Shown here: positions 50,452 through 59,152 of the stretch, piece by piece
Numbering within the stretch: the first letter of the stretch is position 1
Layout: the number at the start of each line of letters is the position of its first letter
Assembly (NCBI RefSeq): GCF_000718025.1
Contig: NZ_JODS01000001.1
Coordinates: 1 to 64,000, forward strand
DNA from: Kitasatospora purpeofusca
GTDB lineage: Bacteria > Actinomycetota > Actinomycetes > Streptomycetales > Streptomycetaceae
DNA length: 64,000 bases
Reading direction: 5' to 3'
Made by a program: the position numbers and the translations under genes
The notes under the pieces: model-generated
Databases searched by the model: none
Told to the model about the DNA's origin: nothing
The model's input: the letters and a program-made list of their open reading frames with translations, nothing else

Positions 50452-51280
50452 CGGCTATCCCGGCCAGCACGGCCGCGCTCGCCGCCATCCGCAGCCGCCC
50501 GAGGCGCTCCCGGAAGACCACGGCGGCGATCAGCGCGGCGATCACGATGCTGGTCTCGCGGAGCGCCGCGACGGTGGCGAGGTCCCCCCGGGACTGCGCC
50601 CACACCACCAGCCCGTAGGCGGTCAGCGACAGCACTCCGCCGAGCAGCCCGAACGGCACCGCCGGACCGGCCCCGACCAGCAGCCCCGGCCCGCGCCGCA
50701 CCCGGGCGACCAGCGCCAGGACCGGCCCCTGGAGCAGGAACAGCCAGGCGATGTAGCCGCCGACCGTCCCCGCGTGCCGGACGCCGCCGCCGTCGGACAC
50801 GGTGTACGCGGCGATCATCACCCCGGTGCCGAGCGCCGCCGCGAGCGCGGGCAGCTGGGCCCGGCCCGGGATCCCCTTGGCGAAGGCCAGCCCGACCAGC
50901 CCGCAGGAGATGACGGCCACCCCGAGCAGCTCCCCGACCCCGGGCGACTCGCCGAGGAGGGCCACCGACAGCACGGCCACCAGCAGCGGCGCCGAACCGC
51001 GCGCGATCGGGTACATCTGCCCGAAGTCCCCCAGCTGGTAGGCGCGCAGGAGCAGCAGCTGGGACGTCACCTGCATCCCCACGGAGGCCAGCAGGTACGG
51101 CCAGGCGGCCGCCGCCGGGAACGGGTTGAGCAGCACCAGGACCACCGCGCAGGCGGTGTACGCGAGGTTGATCAGGGTGAAGCCGACCAGCTTGTCCTCG
51201 ATCCGGTGCGCCAGCCCGTTCCACACCGCGTGCAGGACGGCGGCGGTCAGAACGGCCACGGGAACGGCGGCGGCTGCCAT
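50429..51280 (-). CDS. EamA/DMT-family transporter
   Basis: A 283-residue, ten-helix drug/metabolite transporter: LTAAVLHAVWNGLAHRIEDKLVGFTLINLAYTACAVVLVLL at the N-terminus and two EamA repeats, the second ending MAASAAVLAGIAVLELARP. ATG 51280 follows an AGGAGGGGAG site. The substrate is unknown. It is divergent from an RpiR-family regulator, with about 107 bp between starts. Confidence 0.88.
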   Translation of the reverse strand: MAAAAVPVAVLTAAVLHAVWNGLAHRIEDKLVGFTLINLAYTACAVVLVLLNPFPAAAAWPYLLASVGMQVTSQLLLLRAYQLGDFGQMYPIARGSAPLLVAVLSVALLGESPGVGELLGVAVISCGLVGLAFAKGIPGRAQLPALAAALGTGVMIAAYTVSDGGGVRHAGTVGGYIAWLFLLQGPVLALVARVRRGPGLLVGAGPAVPFGLLGGVLSLTAYGLVVWAQSRGDLATVAALRETSIVIAALIAAVVFRERLGRLRMAASAAVLAGIAVLELARP

Positions 51281-51375
51281 GGCGGGGCTCCCCTCCTGAG
51301 GACGGAACGACGGAACGACGGATCGGCGGGCCGGCGGGCCGGTGGAGCACCGACCGCCGGAATCCGATTCCACGT

Positions 51376-51381
51376 TACACT
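51376..51381 (+). promoter_or_regulatory. Likely -10 element TACACT of a leaderless RpiR transcript
   Basis: TACACT lies 6 bp upstream of the RpiR ATG, so transcription would begin at the start codon. A GGAATCCGATTCC palindrome is just upstream (about 51358-51370). Confidence 0.55.
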
Positions 51382-51387
51382 GGATCC

Positions 51388-52251
51388 ATGGAAGAACATT
51401 CCGAATTTTCTCCGCTGGAGTCCCAGCTGGCCGCTCACGTCCGCGCCCGGCTGGGCGAGCTGCGCGGCAGCGAGGAGCGGGTCGCCCAGGTGGTCCTCGC
51501 CCGGGGTGCCGATCTGGTCGGCCTCAGCGTGAGCGATGTCGCCGAGCTCGCCGGGACGGCGCCGTCCTCGGTGGTCCGCGCCTGCCAGCGGCTCGGATTC
51601 CGGGGCTACCAGGAGCTGAAGATCGCGGCCGTCCGCCAGGCCCCGGCGCTGGCACCGGACGCCTCCGACACCCGGGACCCGGCCGCCCGCGCCCTCGCCG
51701 ACACCGTCCGCGCCGCCCGGGAGGCGCTGGAGGGGATCGCCACGACGCTCGCCGTCGACGAGCTGCGGGCGGCCGCCGGGGCGCTGAACGCCGCCGACCA
51801 CGTCCTCGTCCTCGGCGAGGGGCTCTCCGGCGCGGTGGTCCTGGACGCGGCCTACCGGCTGCGTGCCCTGGGTCTGCACACCGACGCCCCCGCCGACCCG
51901 AGCACCGCGCAGCTGGCCGCCGCCCAGCTGACCTCCACTTCCGCCTGCCTGGCGGTCAGCCACACCGGGGCGACCCGCACCGTGGTCGACGCCGCCCGCC
52001 ACGCGCGCGGCAACGGCGCCGCGGTGGTGGCGGTCACCAGCTACGCCCGCTCCCCGCTCGGCGAGGCCGCCACCCACACCCTGGTCGCCGGCGGCCAGGA
52101 CCTGGTCTTCGGGCTGGAGACCACCGCCAGCCGGATCGCCCACCTGGCGGTGGTGGACGCGCTGACGCTCACCCTGCTCGCCCTGCGCGGCGAACCGGCC
52201 GAGCAGGCCCTGCGCCGCTCCGCGGACGTCACCGCCGACCAGATGTACTGA
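51388..52251 (+). CDS. MurR/RpiR-family regulator with SIS domain
   Basis: A 287-residue regulator. The N-terminal HTH_6 domain (about 1-85) includes SVSDVAELAGTAPSSVVRACQRLGFRGYQELKIAAV. The SIS sugar-phosphate-binding domain (about 125-260) has LVLGEGLSGAVVLDAAYRL and AVSHTGATRTVVDAARHARGNGAAVVAVTS. Such proteins sense phosphosugars and control sugar genes. No cognate sugar operon is adjacent; the divergent EamA transporter is the nearest candidate target. It is probably translated leaderlessly. Confidence 0.92.
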   Translation: MEEHSEFSPLESQLAAHVRARLGELRGSEERVAQVVLARGADLVGLSVSDVAELAGTAPSSVVRACQRLGFRGYQELKIAAVRQAPALAPDASDTRDPAARALADTVRAAREALEGIATTLAVDELRAAAGALNAADHVLVLGEGLSGAVVLDAAYRLRALGLHTDAPADPSTAQLAAAQLTSTSACLAVSHTGATRTVVDAARHARGNGAAVVAVTSYARSPLGEAATHTLVAGGQDLVFGLETTASRIAHLAVVDALTLTLLALRGEPAEQALRRSADVTADQMY

Positions 52252-52372
52252 CGGCGCGCTGCACGGTGTGCTGCACGGCGCCCCACCCGGTACCCCGCAC
52301 GGCGTTCGACGCGGCGTCCGGCCGGTGGAACGACGGCCGGACCCGTCGGTGCCGGTGTGTAGGCTCGCGGGC

Positions 52373-53401
52373 ATGGCAAGGGTGACGCGGGACGACGTGG
52401 CGAGGACGGCGGGGACGTCGACAGCGGTCGTGAGTTATGTGATCAACGACGGGCCCCGGCCGGTGGCGGCCGCGACCCGGGCCCGGGTGCTCGCCGCCGT
52501 CGAGGAGCTGGGGTACCGGCCGAACCGTGTCGCGCAGGCCATGGCGCGGCGGCGGTCCGACCTGATCGGCATGGTCGTCCCGGACGCCCGGCAGCCCTTC
52601 TTCGCCGAACTCGCGCACACCGTGGAGCGGGCCGCCGCCGAACGCGGCAAGCTGGTGCTGATCGGCAACTCCGACTACGCCGACGAGCGCGAGGCCCACT
52701 ACATCCGCGCCTTCCTGGGCATGCAGGTGGACGGCCTGATCCTGGTCACCCAGGACCCGTCCGCCCCCGGCGTCGCCCGGGCGGACGCCCCGGACGGGAC
52801 GCCGGTCGTGCTGCTGCACCACCGTGCCGAGACCGAGCACGGGATCGCGGTCGTCGCGGACGACGAGGGCGGGGCACGGGAGGTCGTCGGCCATCTGCTC
52901 GGGCACGGCCACGCGACCGTGCACTGCTTCGGCGGCACCTTCTCGCTCAGCCCGAGCGACCCGGTCACCGTCCGCACCGCCGGCTGGGCCGCCGCGCTCG
53001 CCGAGGCCGGGCTCGCCACCGAGGGCCGACTGGTCGGCGCGCCCTTCGACCGCGTCCGCGCCCACCGGGAGGCGCTCGCGCTGCTGGCGCGCGCCGACCG
53101 GCCGACGGCGGTGTTCTGCGCGACCGACGATCAGGCGATCGGCCTGCTGCGGGCCGCCGACGACCTCGGCCTGCGGGTGCCGGAGGACCTCGCGGTGGCC
53201 GGGTTCGACGACATCGCGGAGGCCGTGATCGCCGGCCCGCCGCTGACCAGCGTGGCCACCGCGCAGGAGGAGATGGCGCGCGCCGCCGTCGACCTGGTGC
53301 TCGGCGTGCGCGCCGACGGGGAGCCGACGCCCACTGCCGGGGCCCGGATGTTCCCGGCCCGGATGGTGGTCCGGCGGTCCTGCGGCTGCACCGGCGCCTG
53401 A
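52373..53401 (+). CDS. LacI-family transcriptional regulator
   Basis: A 342-residue regulator with an N-terminal HTH (VTRDDVARTAGTSTAVVSYVINDGPRPVAAATRARVLAAVEELGYRPN, about 4-51) and a periplasmic-binding-protein-like sugar domain (VVPDARQPFFAELAHTVERAA; CATDDQAIGLLRAADDLGLRVPEDLAVAGFDDI). TAGGCT at 52360-52365 would place the transcription start at or within one or two bases of the ATG, so it is likely leaderless. No sugar-catabolic genes are adjacent. Confidence 0.92.
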   Translation: MARVTRDDVARTAGTSTAVVSYVINDGPRPVAAATRARVLAAVEELGYRPNRVAQAMARRRSDLIGMVVPDARQPFFAELAHTVERAAAERGKLVLIGNSDYADEREAHYIRAFLGMQVDGLILVTQDPSAPGVARADAPDGTPVVLLHHRAETEHGIAVVADDEGGAREVVGHLLGHGHATVHCFGGTFSLSPSDPVTVRTAGWAAALAEAGLATEGRLVGAPFDRVRAHREALALLARADRPTAVFCATDDQAIGLLRAADDLGLRVPEDLAVAGFDDIAEAVIAGPPLTSVATAQEEMARAAVDLVLGVRADGEPTPTAGARMFPARMVVRRSCGCTGA

Positions 53402-53427
53402 GGCCGGGCCCGGCTTCGGACCCGGCC
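53402..53427. terminator. Convergent terminator hairpin
   Basis: GGCCGGGCCC pairs with GGACCCGGCC (9 of 10) with a 6-base loop, immediately after the LacI stop and before the converging monooxygenase gene. Confidence 0.6.
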
Positions 53428-53434
53428 CCGGACC

Positions 53435-54796
53435 TTACGCGCCGCCCGGAGCACCGGCAGGAGCACCGGCAGGAGCACCACCCGGCGGACCGGGCGGACC
53501 GGGCGGACCGGGCGGACCGGCCATGAGGTGCAGGTTCTCGTGGCCGTCCGGGGCCAGCACCCGGTCGTGGTTGAACGCGGAGATTCCGGCCCAGAACGCG
53601 CCCCGTTCGAACATCGCCTTCTCGTAGCCCTCGACGGCGGCGTCGAGGGCCGCCGCGGTCGAGGCCTCCCAGCGGGCCGGTGGGACCAGCACGGGGGCCA
53701 CCGCGAGCGCGAGTTCGGCGGCGTCCCACATCGCGAGGTTGACGCCCTGCCCGGCGAACGGGGACATCAGGTGCGCCGCGTCCCCGACCAGGGTGACCCC
53801 CGGGCGGCGTGGCCAGCGCAGGCCGACCGGCAGCATCTCCAGCGGCTGGGTGCGCAGGGTGTCGTCGCAGGCGGCCAGCGCGTCGCGGAACTCCGGCGCC
53901 CAGTCGGCGAAGTGCCGGGCGAGGGCGGCGCGGGTGCCCGCCGGGTCGTCCGCGGAGAGGCCGGCCACCCGCAGCCAGTCCTCGGGGCTGCGGAAGAAGG
54001 CGTAGACGCGGATCCGGCCGTCGCTGTTGCGCTGGAGGACCAGGCCCTTGTTGTCGTGGAACGCGAACAGGGTGCCGTTGCCCACCGCGGCGGCGGCACC
54101 GGGGGCGGTCCGGTCCGCGTCGGGGATGCCCAGCTCGACCAGGCTGACGCCGGTGTACTGCGGCTCCACCGGGGTGAGCAGCGGGCGGACCCGGGAGTGC
54201 GCGCCCTCGGCGCCGATCAGCAGGTCGCAGACGTCGACGGCGCCGTTGTCGAAGTGCAGCCGGTGCCGACCGTCGCCGAGCGGCTCGGCCCGGTCGAGGC
54301 GGTGGCCCCAGCGGACGGCGGTGGGGGCGAGCGAGTCCAGCAGCAGTCCGCGCAGGTCGCCCCGGTCGATCTCGGGGCTCGCCCCCGGGTCGGCCCCGCC
54401 GGGCGCACCGGACCCGTCCACGGCGCCGGAAGGGCCCGGCGGACCGGCGGCGTCCGGAACGGGCCCGGCGCCGAAGCCGCGGGGGGCGGCACCGTGCTTG
54501 TCGACGATGCGGAACTCCGCGCCCTCGGGCCTGGCCTTCGCCCAGAACTCCTCGGTCAGGCGCGCCTCCTGGAGGGCGCGCCGGCCGGTGTCGCCGTGCA
54601 GGTCGAGGGTCCCGCCCTGGCCGCGCACGTCCCGGTCGGGCTCGCGCTCGTACACGGTGGCGGCGATGCCGTGGACCTGGAGGATCCGGGCGAGGGTGAG
54701 GCCGGCGGGGCCGCCGCCGATGACGGCGATCCTCGCGGTCGTTCCGTCCGCGCCGGTATCACCGGTCGTTCCGGTCCTTGCTGTCGTTCCGGTCAT
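53435..54796 (-). CDS. FAD-dependent monooxygenase (TetX-like)
   Basis: A 453-residue group A flavoprotein monooxygenase. FAD-binding is IAVIGGGPAGLTLARILQVHG; the second motif is GVTLVGDAAHLMSPFAGQGVNLAMWDAAELALAV, and the DLLIGAEGAHSRVR segment is the DG motif. It hydroxylates an aromatic or polyketide-type substrate or drug using NAD(P)H. The C-terminus has a collagen-like GPPGPPGPPGPP and GAPAGAPAGAP tail from DNA repeats. ATG 54796 is preceded by AAGGAG at a somewhat long spacing. A duplicated 13-bp motif lies upstream. Confidence 0.9.
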   Translation of the reverse strand: MTGTTARTGTTGDTGADGTTARIAVIGGGPAGLTLARILQVHGIAATVYEREPDRDVRGQGGTLDLHGDTGRRALQEARLTEEFWAKARPEGAEFRIVDKHGAAPRGFGAGPVPDAAGPPGPSGAVDGSGAPGGADPGASPEIDRGDLRGLLLDSLAPTAVRWGHRLDRAEPLGDGRHRLHFDNGAVDVCDLLIGAEGAHSRVRPLLTPVEPQYTGVSLVELGIPDADRTAPGAAAAVGNGTLFAFHDNKGLVLQRNSDGRIRVYAFFRSPEDWLRVAGLSADDPAGTRAALARHFADWAPEFRDALAACDDTLRTQPLEMLPVGLRWPRRPGVTLVGDAAHLMSPFAGQGVNLAMWDAAELALAVAPVLVPPARWEASTAAALDAAVEGYEKAMFERGAFWAGISAFNHDRVLAPDGHENLHLMAGPPGPPGPPGPPGGAPAGAPAGAPGGA

Positions 54797-54825
54797 GCTG
54801 CGCAGTTCTCCTTCTGAGACGGGGG

Positions 54826-54894
54826 AGACCGCAATCGGCCGTGACGCCGTCCCAGTGTGCTGGGCCGGGCGCGCGCGCAGAAGACCGCAATCGG
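54826..54894. repeat. Direct repeat AGACCGCAATCGG upstream of the monooxygenase gene
   Basis: Identical 13-bp copies lie at 54826-54838 and 54882-54894, 56 bp apart. They could be regulator half-sites. Confidence 0.6.
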
Positions 54895-54903
54895 ACGGCG
54901 CCG

Positions 54904-54984
54904 GACCGTTCAGGCCCCGGGACCGTTCGGCCCCGGGACCGTTCGGATCCCGGACCGTTCGGACCCAGGGCCGTTCAGACCCCG
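54904..54984. repeat. 16-17-bp tandem repeat, five copies, spanning a stop codon
   Basis: Five degenerate copies of GACCGTTCGGMCCCGG run from 54904 to 54984. The stop codon of the ABC permease (54975-54977) lies in the last copy. Confidence 0.85.
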
Positions 54985-56027
54985 GCGCGGGTGAGCCGGC
55001 GCAGGACGACGGTCACCACCACGGCGGTGAGCACCAGCAGCAGACCGGCCTCGACCAGCTGGATCGGCACGAAGTGCGAGGCCGGGTGGTACTGCCCCCA
55101 GGAGGTCGGCGCCTCGTCGCAGACACTGGCCGCTTCGAAGCACTGGTCGCGCATCAGCCGGGTGCCGTCCGCGCGCACCACGCCGTCCTCCACCAGCCAG
55201 GCGCCGGCGGGCTTGACGAAGCCGCCCATCATGTTGTTGTACGGCTGCTCCTCCTCGACCAGCGGCCAGAAGAACGGGCGCCAGGCGACCATCACGGCCT
55301 GGGCGAGCGCCACCACCACCCCGCTGACCAGCACCGCGGTGACGGTGCGCCGCAGCAGCTGCCCCACCAGAACACCCAGGGCCAGGCCGAACAGTGACCA
55401 GGCGACCGGGGCGAGGCCCAGCACCGGGTAGGTGAAGCCCTGGAACGGGGGGTCGAAGGCCACCGGACCCCGGTAGATGTCCGACCACCACACCCAGCTG
55501 GTCAGCGCGGACAGCACGGAGGTCGCCACCAGCACGGTCGCGCCGGGGACGGCGAGCCGGGTCAGCAGCCAGCGGCGCGGGGTGACGGACTGGGTCAGGA
55601 CCAGCCGGACGGTGCCGCGTTCGTACTCCTGGGCGAGCAGCGGCCCGCCGAGGAACATGCCGATCAGCACCGGGGCGGCGGTGACGGCGGGCTGGAGGAT
55701 GTCGGTGAACATCCGGGTCAGCATCTCGATCCGGCCGAGCTGCACCCGGCACTCGATCCGTTCCCAGGACGCCGGGGTGTAGCAGGAGGTCTGCTGCATG
55801 GTCCCGATCCGGTCCTGGATCAGGACGTGCATGGCGACCAGGACGGCGGAGACGAGGACGAGCAGGATCGCCACCGACCGGATCGCGGGCCGGTTCTGGT
55901 GCAGCACCAGCCACAGCACGCCGCTCGGCCCGCGCCTGCGGCGGGCCGGGGCGGAGACGCCGTTCGCGGCCGACGGGGCGGCCGGGCCGGACGGGGTCGC
56001 CGGGCCGGACAGGGTGCTGGTGCTCAT
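54975..56027 (-). CDS. ABC-2 type permease
   Basis: A 350-residue membrane protein with about six helices. The N-terminus is Ser/Pro/Ala-rich, then LVLHQNRPAIRSVAILLVLVSAVLVAMHVLI. LLAQEYERGTVRLVLTQSVTPRRWLLTRLAVPG is the ABC-2 coupling segment. ATG 56027 overlaps the ATPase stop (ATGA). It forms an exporter with the preceding ATPase under the adjacent GntR regulator. Function in antibiotic or cell-envelope stress is typical for YtrA-linked systems. Confidence 0.88.
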   Translation of the reverse strand: MSTSTLSGPATPSGPAAPSAANGVSAPARRRRGPSGVLWLVLHQNRPAIRSVAILLVLVSAVLVAMHVLIQDRIGTMQQTSCYTPASWERIECRVQLGRIEMLTRMFTDILQPAVTAAPVLIGMFLGGPLLAQEYERGTVRLVLTQSVTPRRWLLTRLAVPGATVLVATSVLSALTSWVWWSDIYRGPVAFDPPFQGFTYPVLGLAPVAWSLFGLALGVLVGQLLRRTVTAVLVSGVVVALAQAVMVAWRPFFWPLVEEEQPYNNMMGGFVKPAGAWLVEDGVVRADGTRLMRDQCFEAASVCDEAPTSWGQYHPASHFVPIQLVEAGLLLVLTAVVVTVVLRRLTRAGV

Positions 56028-56950
56028 GCGGCGGCCTCGCGATCGGGGGCGGTGGCGGTGGCGGACGGGGGCAGCGGAGTGCGGAGGTAGGCCAGCAGCA
56101 GTTCCTCCAGACTCGGCCGGACCGACTCCCACGGCCCGTCGACCGGTTCGCCGGTGCGCAGCAGCGCGGTGACCTGGCGGCCGCGGACCCTCCGCTCCAC
56201 GGCGGTCCCGGCGGGGAGTTCCGCCCCTTCGGCGATGCCGGTGAGCAGCTGATGGCTGTCGAGGATCTCCTCCGGGTCGCCGGACAGCCGGATCCGGCCC
56301 GCCTGCACCAGCAGCAAGTGGTCCATGACGCCGTCGAGTTCGGGCAGGATGTGCGAGGAGACCAGGATCGTGGTGCCGCGTTCGGCGGCCTCGGCCATCA
56401 GGACGCCCATCAGTTCGTGGCGGGCGAGCGGGTCGAGGTCGGACATCGGCTCGTCGAGCAGCAGCAGGTCGGCGCGCTTGCCGAGGGCGAGCGCGAGCGC
56501 GACCCGGGTGCGCTGGCCCCCGGAGAGCGAGCCGACGCGGGCGTCGAGCCTCAACTCCCCCATGTCGACGACCCGCTGGGCCGCCTCCTCGTCCCAGCCC
56601 GGGTTGAGTTCGCGCCCCATGCGCAGGGTGCCCGCCACCGTGAAGGAGGGGTAGAGCGGCTTCTCCTGGGTGACGCAGGCGACCCTGGCCCGCGTCTCCG
56701 GGGTGCTCGACGCCTCGCCGAACACCCGCAACTCGCCCTCGGTGGGCTCGATCAGGCGCGCGGCCAGGGTGAGCAGGGTGCTCTTGCCGGCCCCGTTGGC
56801 TCCGACCACGCCGCAGATCCGGCCGGCCGGGACGGTGAACTCGCAGTCCCGCAGCGCCCACCGGTCGCCCCGGTAGCGCTTGCCGAGTCCTACGGCCTCG
56901 ATGGCCGGCGGCCCGGATATCGCCTGCGTCGCCGCTGTCGCGTCTGTCAT
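56024..56950 (-). CDS. ABC transporter ATP-binding protein
   Basis: A 308-residue ATPase of the YtrB/BcrA type: Walker A VGANGAGKSTL, Q-loop VTQEKPLYPSF, signature LSGGQRTRVALALALGK, Walker B LLLLDEPMSDLDP and an SSHI switch. The C-terminal 80 residues bear a long accessory segment. It powers the ABC-2 permease encoded next. It starts 29 bp after the GntR gene stop. Confidence 0.93.
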   Translation of the reverse strand: MTDATAATQAISGPPAIEAVGLGKRYRGDRWALRDCEFTVPAGRICGVVGANGAGKSTLLTLAARLIEPTEGELRVFGEASSTPETRARVACVTQEKPLYPSFTVAGTLRMGRELNPGWDEEAAQRVVDMGELRLDARVGSLSGGQRTRVALALALGKRADLLLLDEPMSDLDPLARHELMGVLMAEAAERGTTILVSSHILPELDGVMDHLLLVQAGRIRLSGDPEEILDSHQLLTGIAEGAELPAGTAVERRVRGRQVTALLRTGEPVDGPWESVRPSLEELLLAYLRTPLPPSATATAPDREAAA

Positions 56951-56979
56951 GCGGCCCCCACCCTCTCTGTTCTGCGCGT

Positions 56980-57438
56980 CTACGCGGCCGGATCCGCCGG
57001 CCCGGTGCTCCCGGCGGCACCGGTGTCCCCGGCACTACCGGTGCTCCCGGTGACGCCGGTCCGGAAGCGCTGCTCCAGCACGGAGGTCATCAGCGCGGAG
57101 ATGTCCTCGCGGTCGAGTCCGGCCGTGCGGGCCTCGTCGACCCACTCCACCAGCCCCGCGCGCAGCGGTCCGTCGGCGGCCGCCTCGGGCCGGGCCAGCG
57201 AACGCCGGACGAAGGTGCCGAGGCCGGGCCGGGGCTCGACCAGCCCCTCGCGTTCGAGTTCGCGGTAGGCCTTCAGCACGGTGTTCGGGTTGATCGCGGT
57301 CTGTTCGACCACCTCCCGCGCGGTCGGCAGCTTGTCACCGGGCTGCAGCACACCGAGTCGCAGCGCCTGCTTGGTCTGCTGCACGATCTGCTGGTAGGTG
57401 GAGACTCCGCTGCGCCGCTCGATGCGGTACTCGATCAC
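56980..57438 (-). CDS. GntR-family (YtrA subfamily) transcriptional regulator
   Basis: A 152-residue regulator: IEYRIERRSGVSTYQQIVQQTKQALRLGVLQPGDKLPTAREVVEQTAINPNTVLKAYRELEREGLVEPRPGLGTFV is the GntR wHTH with the YtrA-type short C-terminal helix. The last 25 residues are low-complexity (TGVTGSTGSAGDTGAAG). GTG 57438 follows GGTGATG. The operator next to its start recurs at 59153-59188. It is expected to repress its own operon, with relief by cell-wall antibiotics in known YtrA systems. Confidence 0.92.
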   Translation of the reverse strand: MIEYRIERRSGVSTYQQIVQQTKQALRLGVLQPGDKLPTAREVVEQTAINPNTVLKAYRELEREGLVEPRPGLGTFVRRSLARPEAAADGPLRAGLVEWVDEARTAGLDREDISALMTSVLEQRFRTGVTGSTGSAGDTGAAGSTGPADPAA

Positions 57439-57446
57439 ACCCGCAT

Positions 57447-57478
57447 CACCCTTTCACTAGTTTATTGGTGGAATGGTG
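57447..57478. promoter_or_regulatory. GntR operator copy 1
   Basis: CACCCTTTCACTA, a 6-bp spacer, then TGGTGGAATGGTG (10 of 13 complementary). The left arm is identical to that of the perfect palindrome at 59155-59186, and it lies just upstream of the GntR start. Confidence 0.75.
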
Positions 57479-57535
57479 GCGGACCACTGCGCCGCGGTCA
57501 AGTCCGACCCACCCGGGGGAAGGTGCCGAAAGGTC

Positions 57536-59146
57536 CTACGGGCGGCCGAGCAGCCGCAGGTCACCGTCGTCCACGACCCGGCGGTAGCCGAGCCGCTCGT
57601 AGCGGTCGAGCATCCGGAGGGTGTCGGCGATCGCACAGGGTGCCTGCACGCTCGGGTCGGCCAGGTCGACGACCACCCACTCCGGACCGCCCTGCACCGC
57701 TCCGGCCCGCACCGCTCCGGCCCGCACCGCTCCGGCCGGCGGCGTCCCGGTCGAAAGCGTCCCGGTCGAAAGCGTCCCGGTCGGCGGCGAATCGGCCGGC
57801 GGCGAATCGGCCGGCGGCTCCACCAACGGCGGCGACGGCTCGCGGCACACCAGGCCGACCGTGGTCCGCCCGGCCAGCTGCGCGGCGAGACGGTTGGAGG
57901 CGGCGACGGTGGCGCCGTCGGGTATCCGGGCGAGCATCGTCCGGGCCCGCTCCAACCATGGCGAGGTCCCCCAGGCCCCGGGGGCGACGAGTTCGTGCAG
58001 CGGGTAGACCGGCAGCGTCACCAGGGCGACCAGGCCCGCCACCGCCAGCGCGCGGCGGGCCCGGCGGACGGCCGCCCGGTCCGCCCCGGCCTCCCGACCC
58101 CTCGCGAGCACCCGGGCCGGCACCGGGCCCGGCACCCGCCCCGGCCCCTCGAAGGCGCCGGTCCGCCGCACGGCGTCCACCAGGGCCGCCAGCAGCAGCG
58201 GCATCAGCACCGCGCTGTAGTGGTAACTCACACCCCAGTAGTGCGAGTTGTCGGCGGCCAGCCGCCAGCCGAGGGTGGGCAGGCAGAGCAGGACCAGCGG
58301 CGACCGCAACCCCAGGAAGCCCGCCGTCGCGGCGGCCAGTCCGAGCAGCAGCCACTTCAGCGGCGGCCAGACCAGTCGGCCCGCGAGCTCCCACGGCGCG
58401 CCCGCCGCCTCCCGCGTGCCCATCTGGCCCCAGTAGTCGAAGCCCCCGTCCGGGTTGAACGAGGGCAGCACCACCAGCACGGTCAGCGCGGTCGCGGCGA
58501 GCCCGAGGACCGCCACCCCGAAGCCCAGCGCCCTGGTCCCGCTGCCCTTCCCCGCCCGGGCGAAGACCAGTGCGCCGACCACGGCCACGGTGAGCCCGAG
58601 GTCCTCCTTGACCAGGACCAGCGGCAGGGCCCACAACACCGCGGCGACCGGCCGGCCCCGGCCGAGCGCGGTGGCGGAGAAGGCCAGCAGCGGCACCGCG
58701 AACGCGATCTCGTGGAAGTCGTCGGCCACCGCCTCGACGATCCCCCAGGAGACCCCGGTCAGTACGCCGACCAGCACCGCGAGCCTCGGGCCGCCCACCT
58801 CGAAGGCCCACCGGGCGAGCGGCACCACGGCCAGCGCCATCAGCACCGCCTGCGCGAGCAGCAGCGTGACGGCGCTCGGGAACAGCCGGTACAGCGGGGC
58901 GAGGGTGGCGAGCAGCGGGTGGAAGTGGTCGCCGAGCAGCTGGTAGCCGGGGCCCTTGAGCAGCACCACCGGCGCCTCGCCGTGGGCGTAGGCACGCACC
59001 GCCTGCTCGAAGATGCCCAGGTCGTAGGCCTGGGTCAGCATCCGCCGGTGCCGGTTGACGGCGACGCAGGCGTAGAGCGCGGCGAACAGCCCGGCCAACC
59101 CCCAGGACAGCGGCCGGGGCCGCCGGAGGGCATGGAGCATCCGCAT
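57536..59146 (-). CDS. DUF2079 multi-pass membrane protein
   Basis: A 536-residue protein with about 10 helices. YDLGIFEQAVRAYAHGEAPVVLLKGPGYQLLGDHFHPLLATLAPLYRLFPSAVTLLLAQAVLMAL is the DUF2079 signature; the protein resembles glycosyltransferase-like membrane proteins of the DUF2079 family, with unknown function. The extracellular part near residues 440-490 carries tandem repeats (PPADS, TGTLS and GAVRA units) from 15-bp DNA repeats. ATG 59146 faces the perfect GntR-like palindrome. It lies on the minus strand just upstream of the GntR-ABC genes, 97 bp away. Confidence 0.88.
   Translation of the reverse strand: MRMLHALRRPRPLSWGLAGLFAALYACVAVNRHRRMLTQAYDLGIFEQAVRAYAHGEAPVVLLKGPGYQLLGDHFHPLLATLAPLYRLFPSAVTLLLAQAVLMALAVVPLARWAFEVGGPRLAVLVGVLTGVSWGIVEAVADDFHEIAFAVPLLAFSATALGRGRPVAAVLWALPLVLVKEDLGLTVAVVGALVFARAGKGSGTRALGFGVAVLGLAATALTVLVVLPSFNPDGGFDYWGQMGTREAAGAPWELAGRLVWPPLKWLLLGLAAATAGFLGLRSPLVLLCLPTLGWRLAADNSHYWGVSYHYSAVLMPLLLAALVDAVRRTGAFEGPGRVPGPVPARVLARGREAGADRAAVRRARRALAVAGLVALVTLPVYPLHELVAPGAWGTSPWLERARTMLARIPDGATVAASNRLAAQLAGRTTVGLVCREPSPPLVEPPADSPPADSPPTGTLSTGTLSTGTPPAGAVRAGAVRAGAVQGGPEWVVVDLADPSVQAPCAIADTLRMLDRYERLGYRRVVDDGDLRLLGRP
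57691..57820. repeat. Three adjacent in-frame 15-bp tandem arrays inside the DUF2079 gene
   Basis: About three copies of GCTCCGGCCCGCACC (57700 area), then about three of GCGTCCCGGTCGAAA, then two of GGCGGCGAATCGGCC. Each unit is five codons, so copy number can change without a frameshift. Confidence 0.85.
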
Positions 59147-59152
59147 GAGTAA

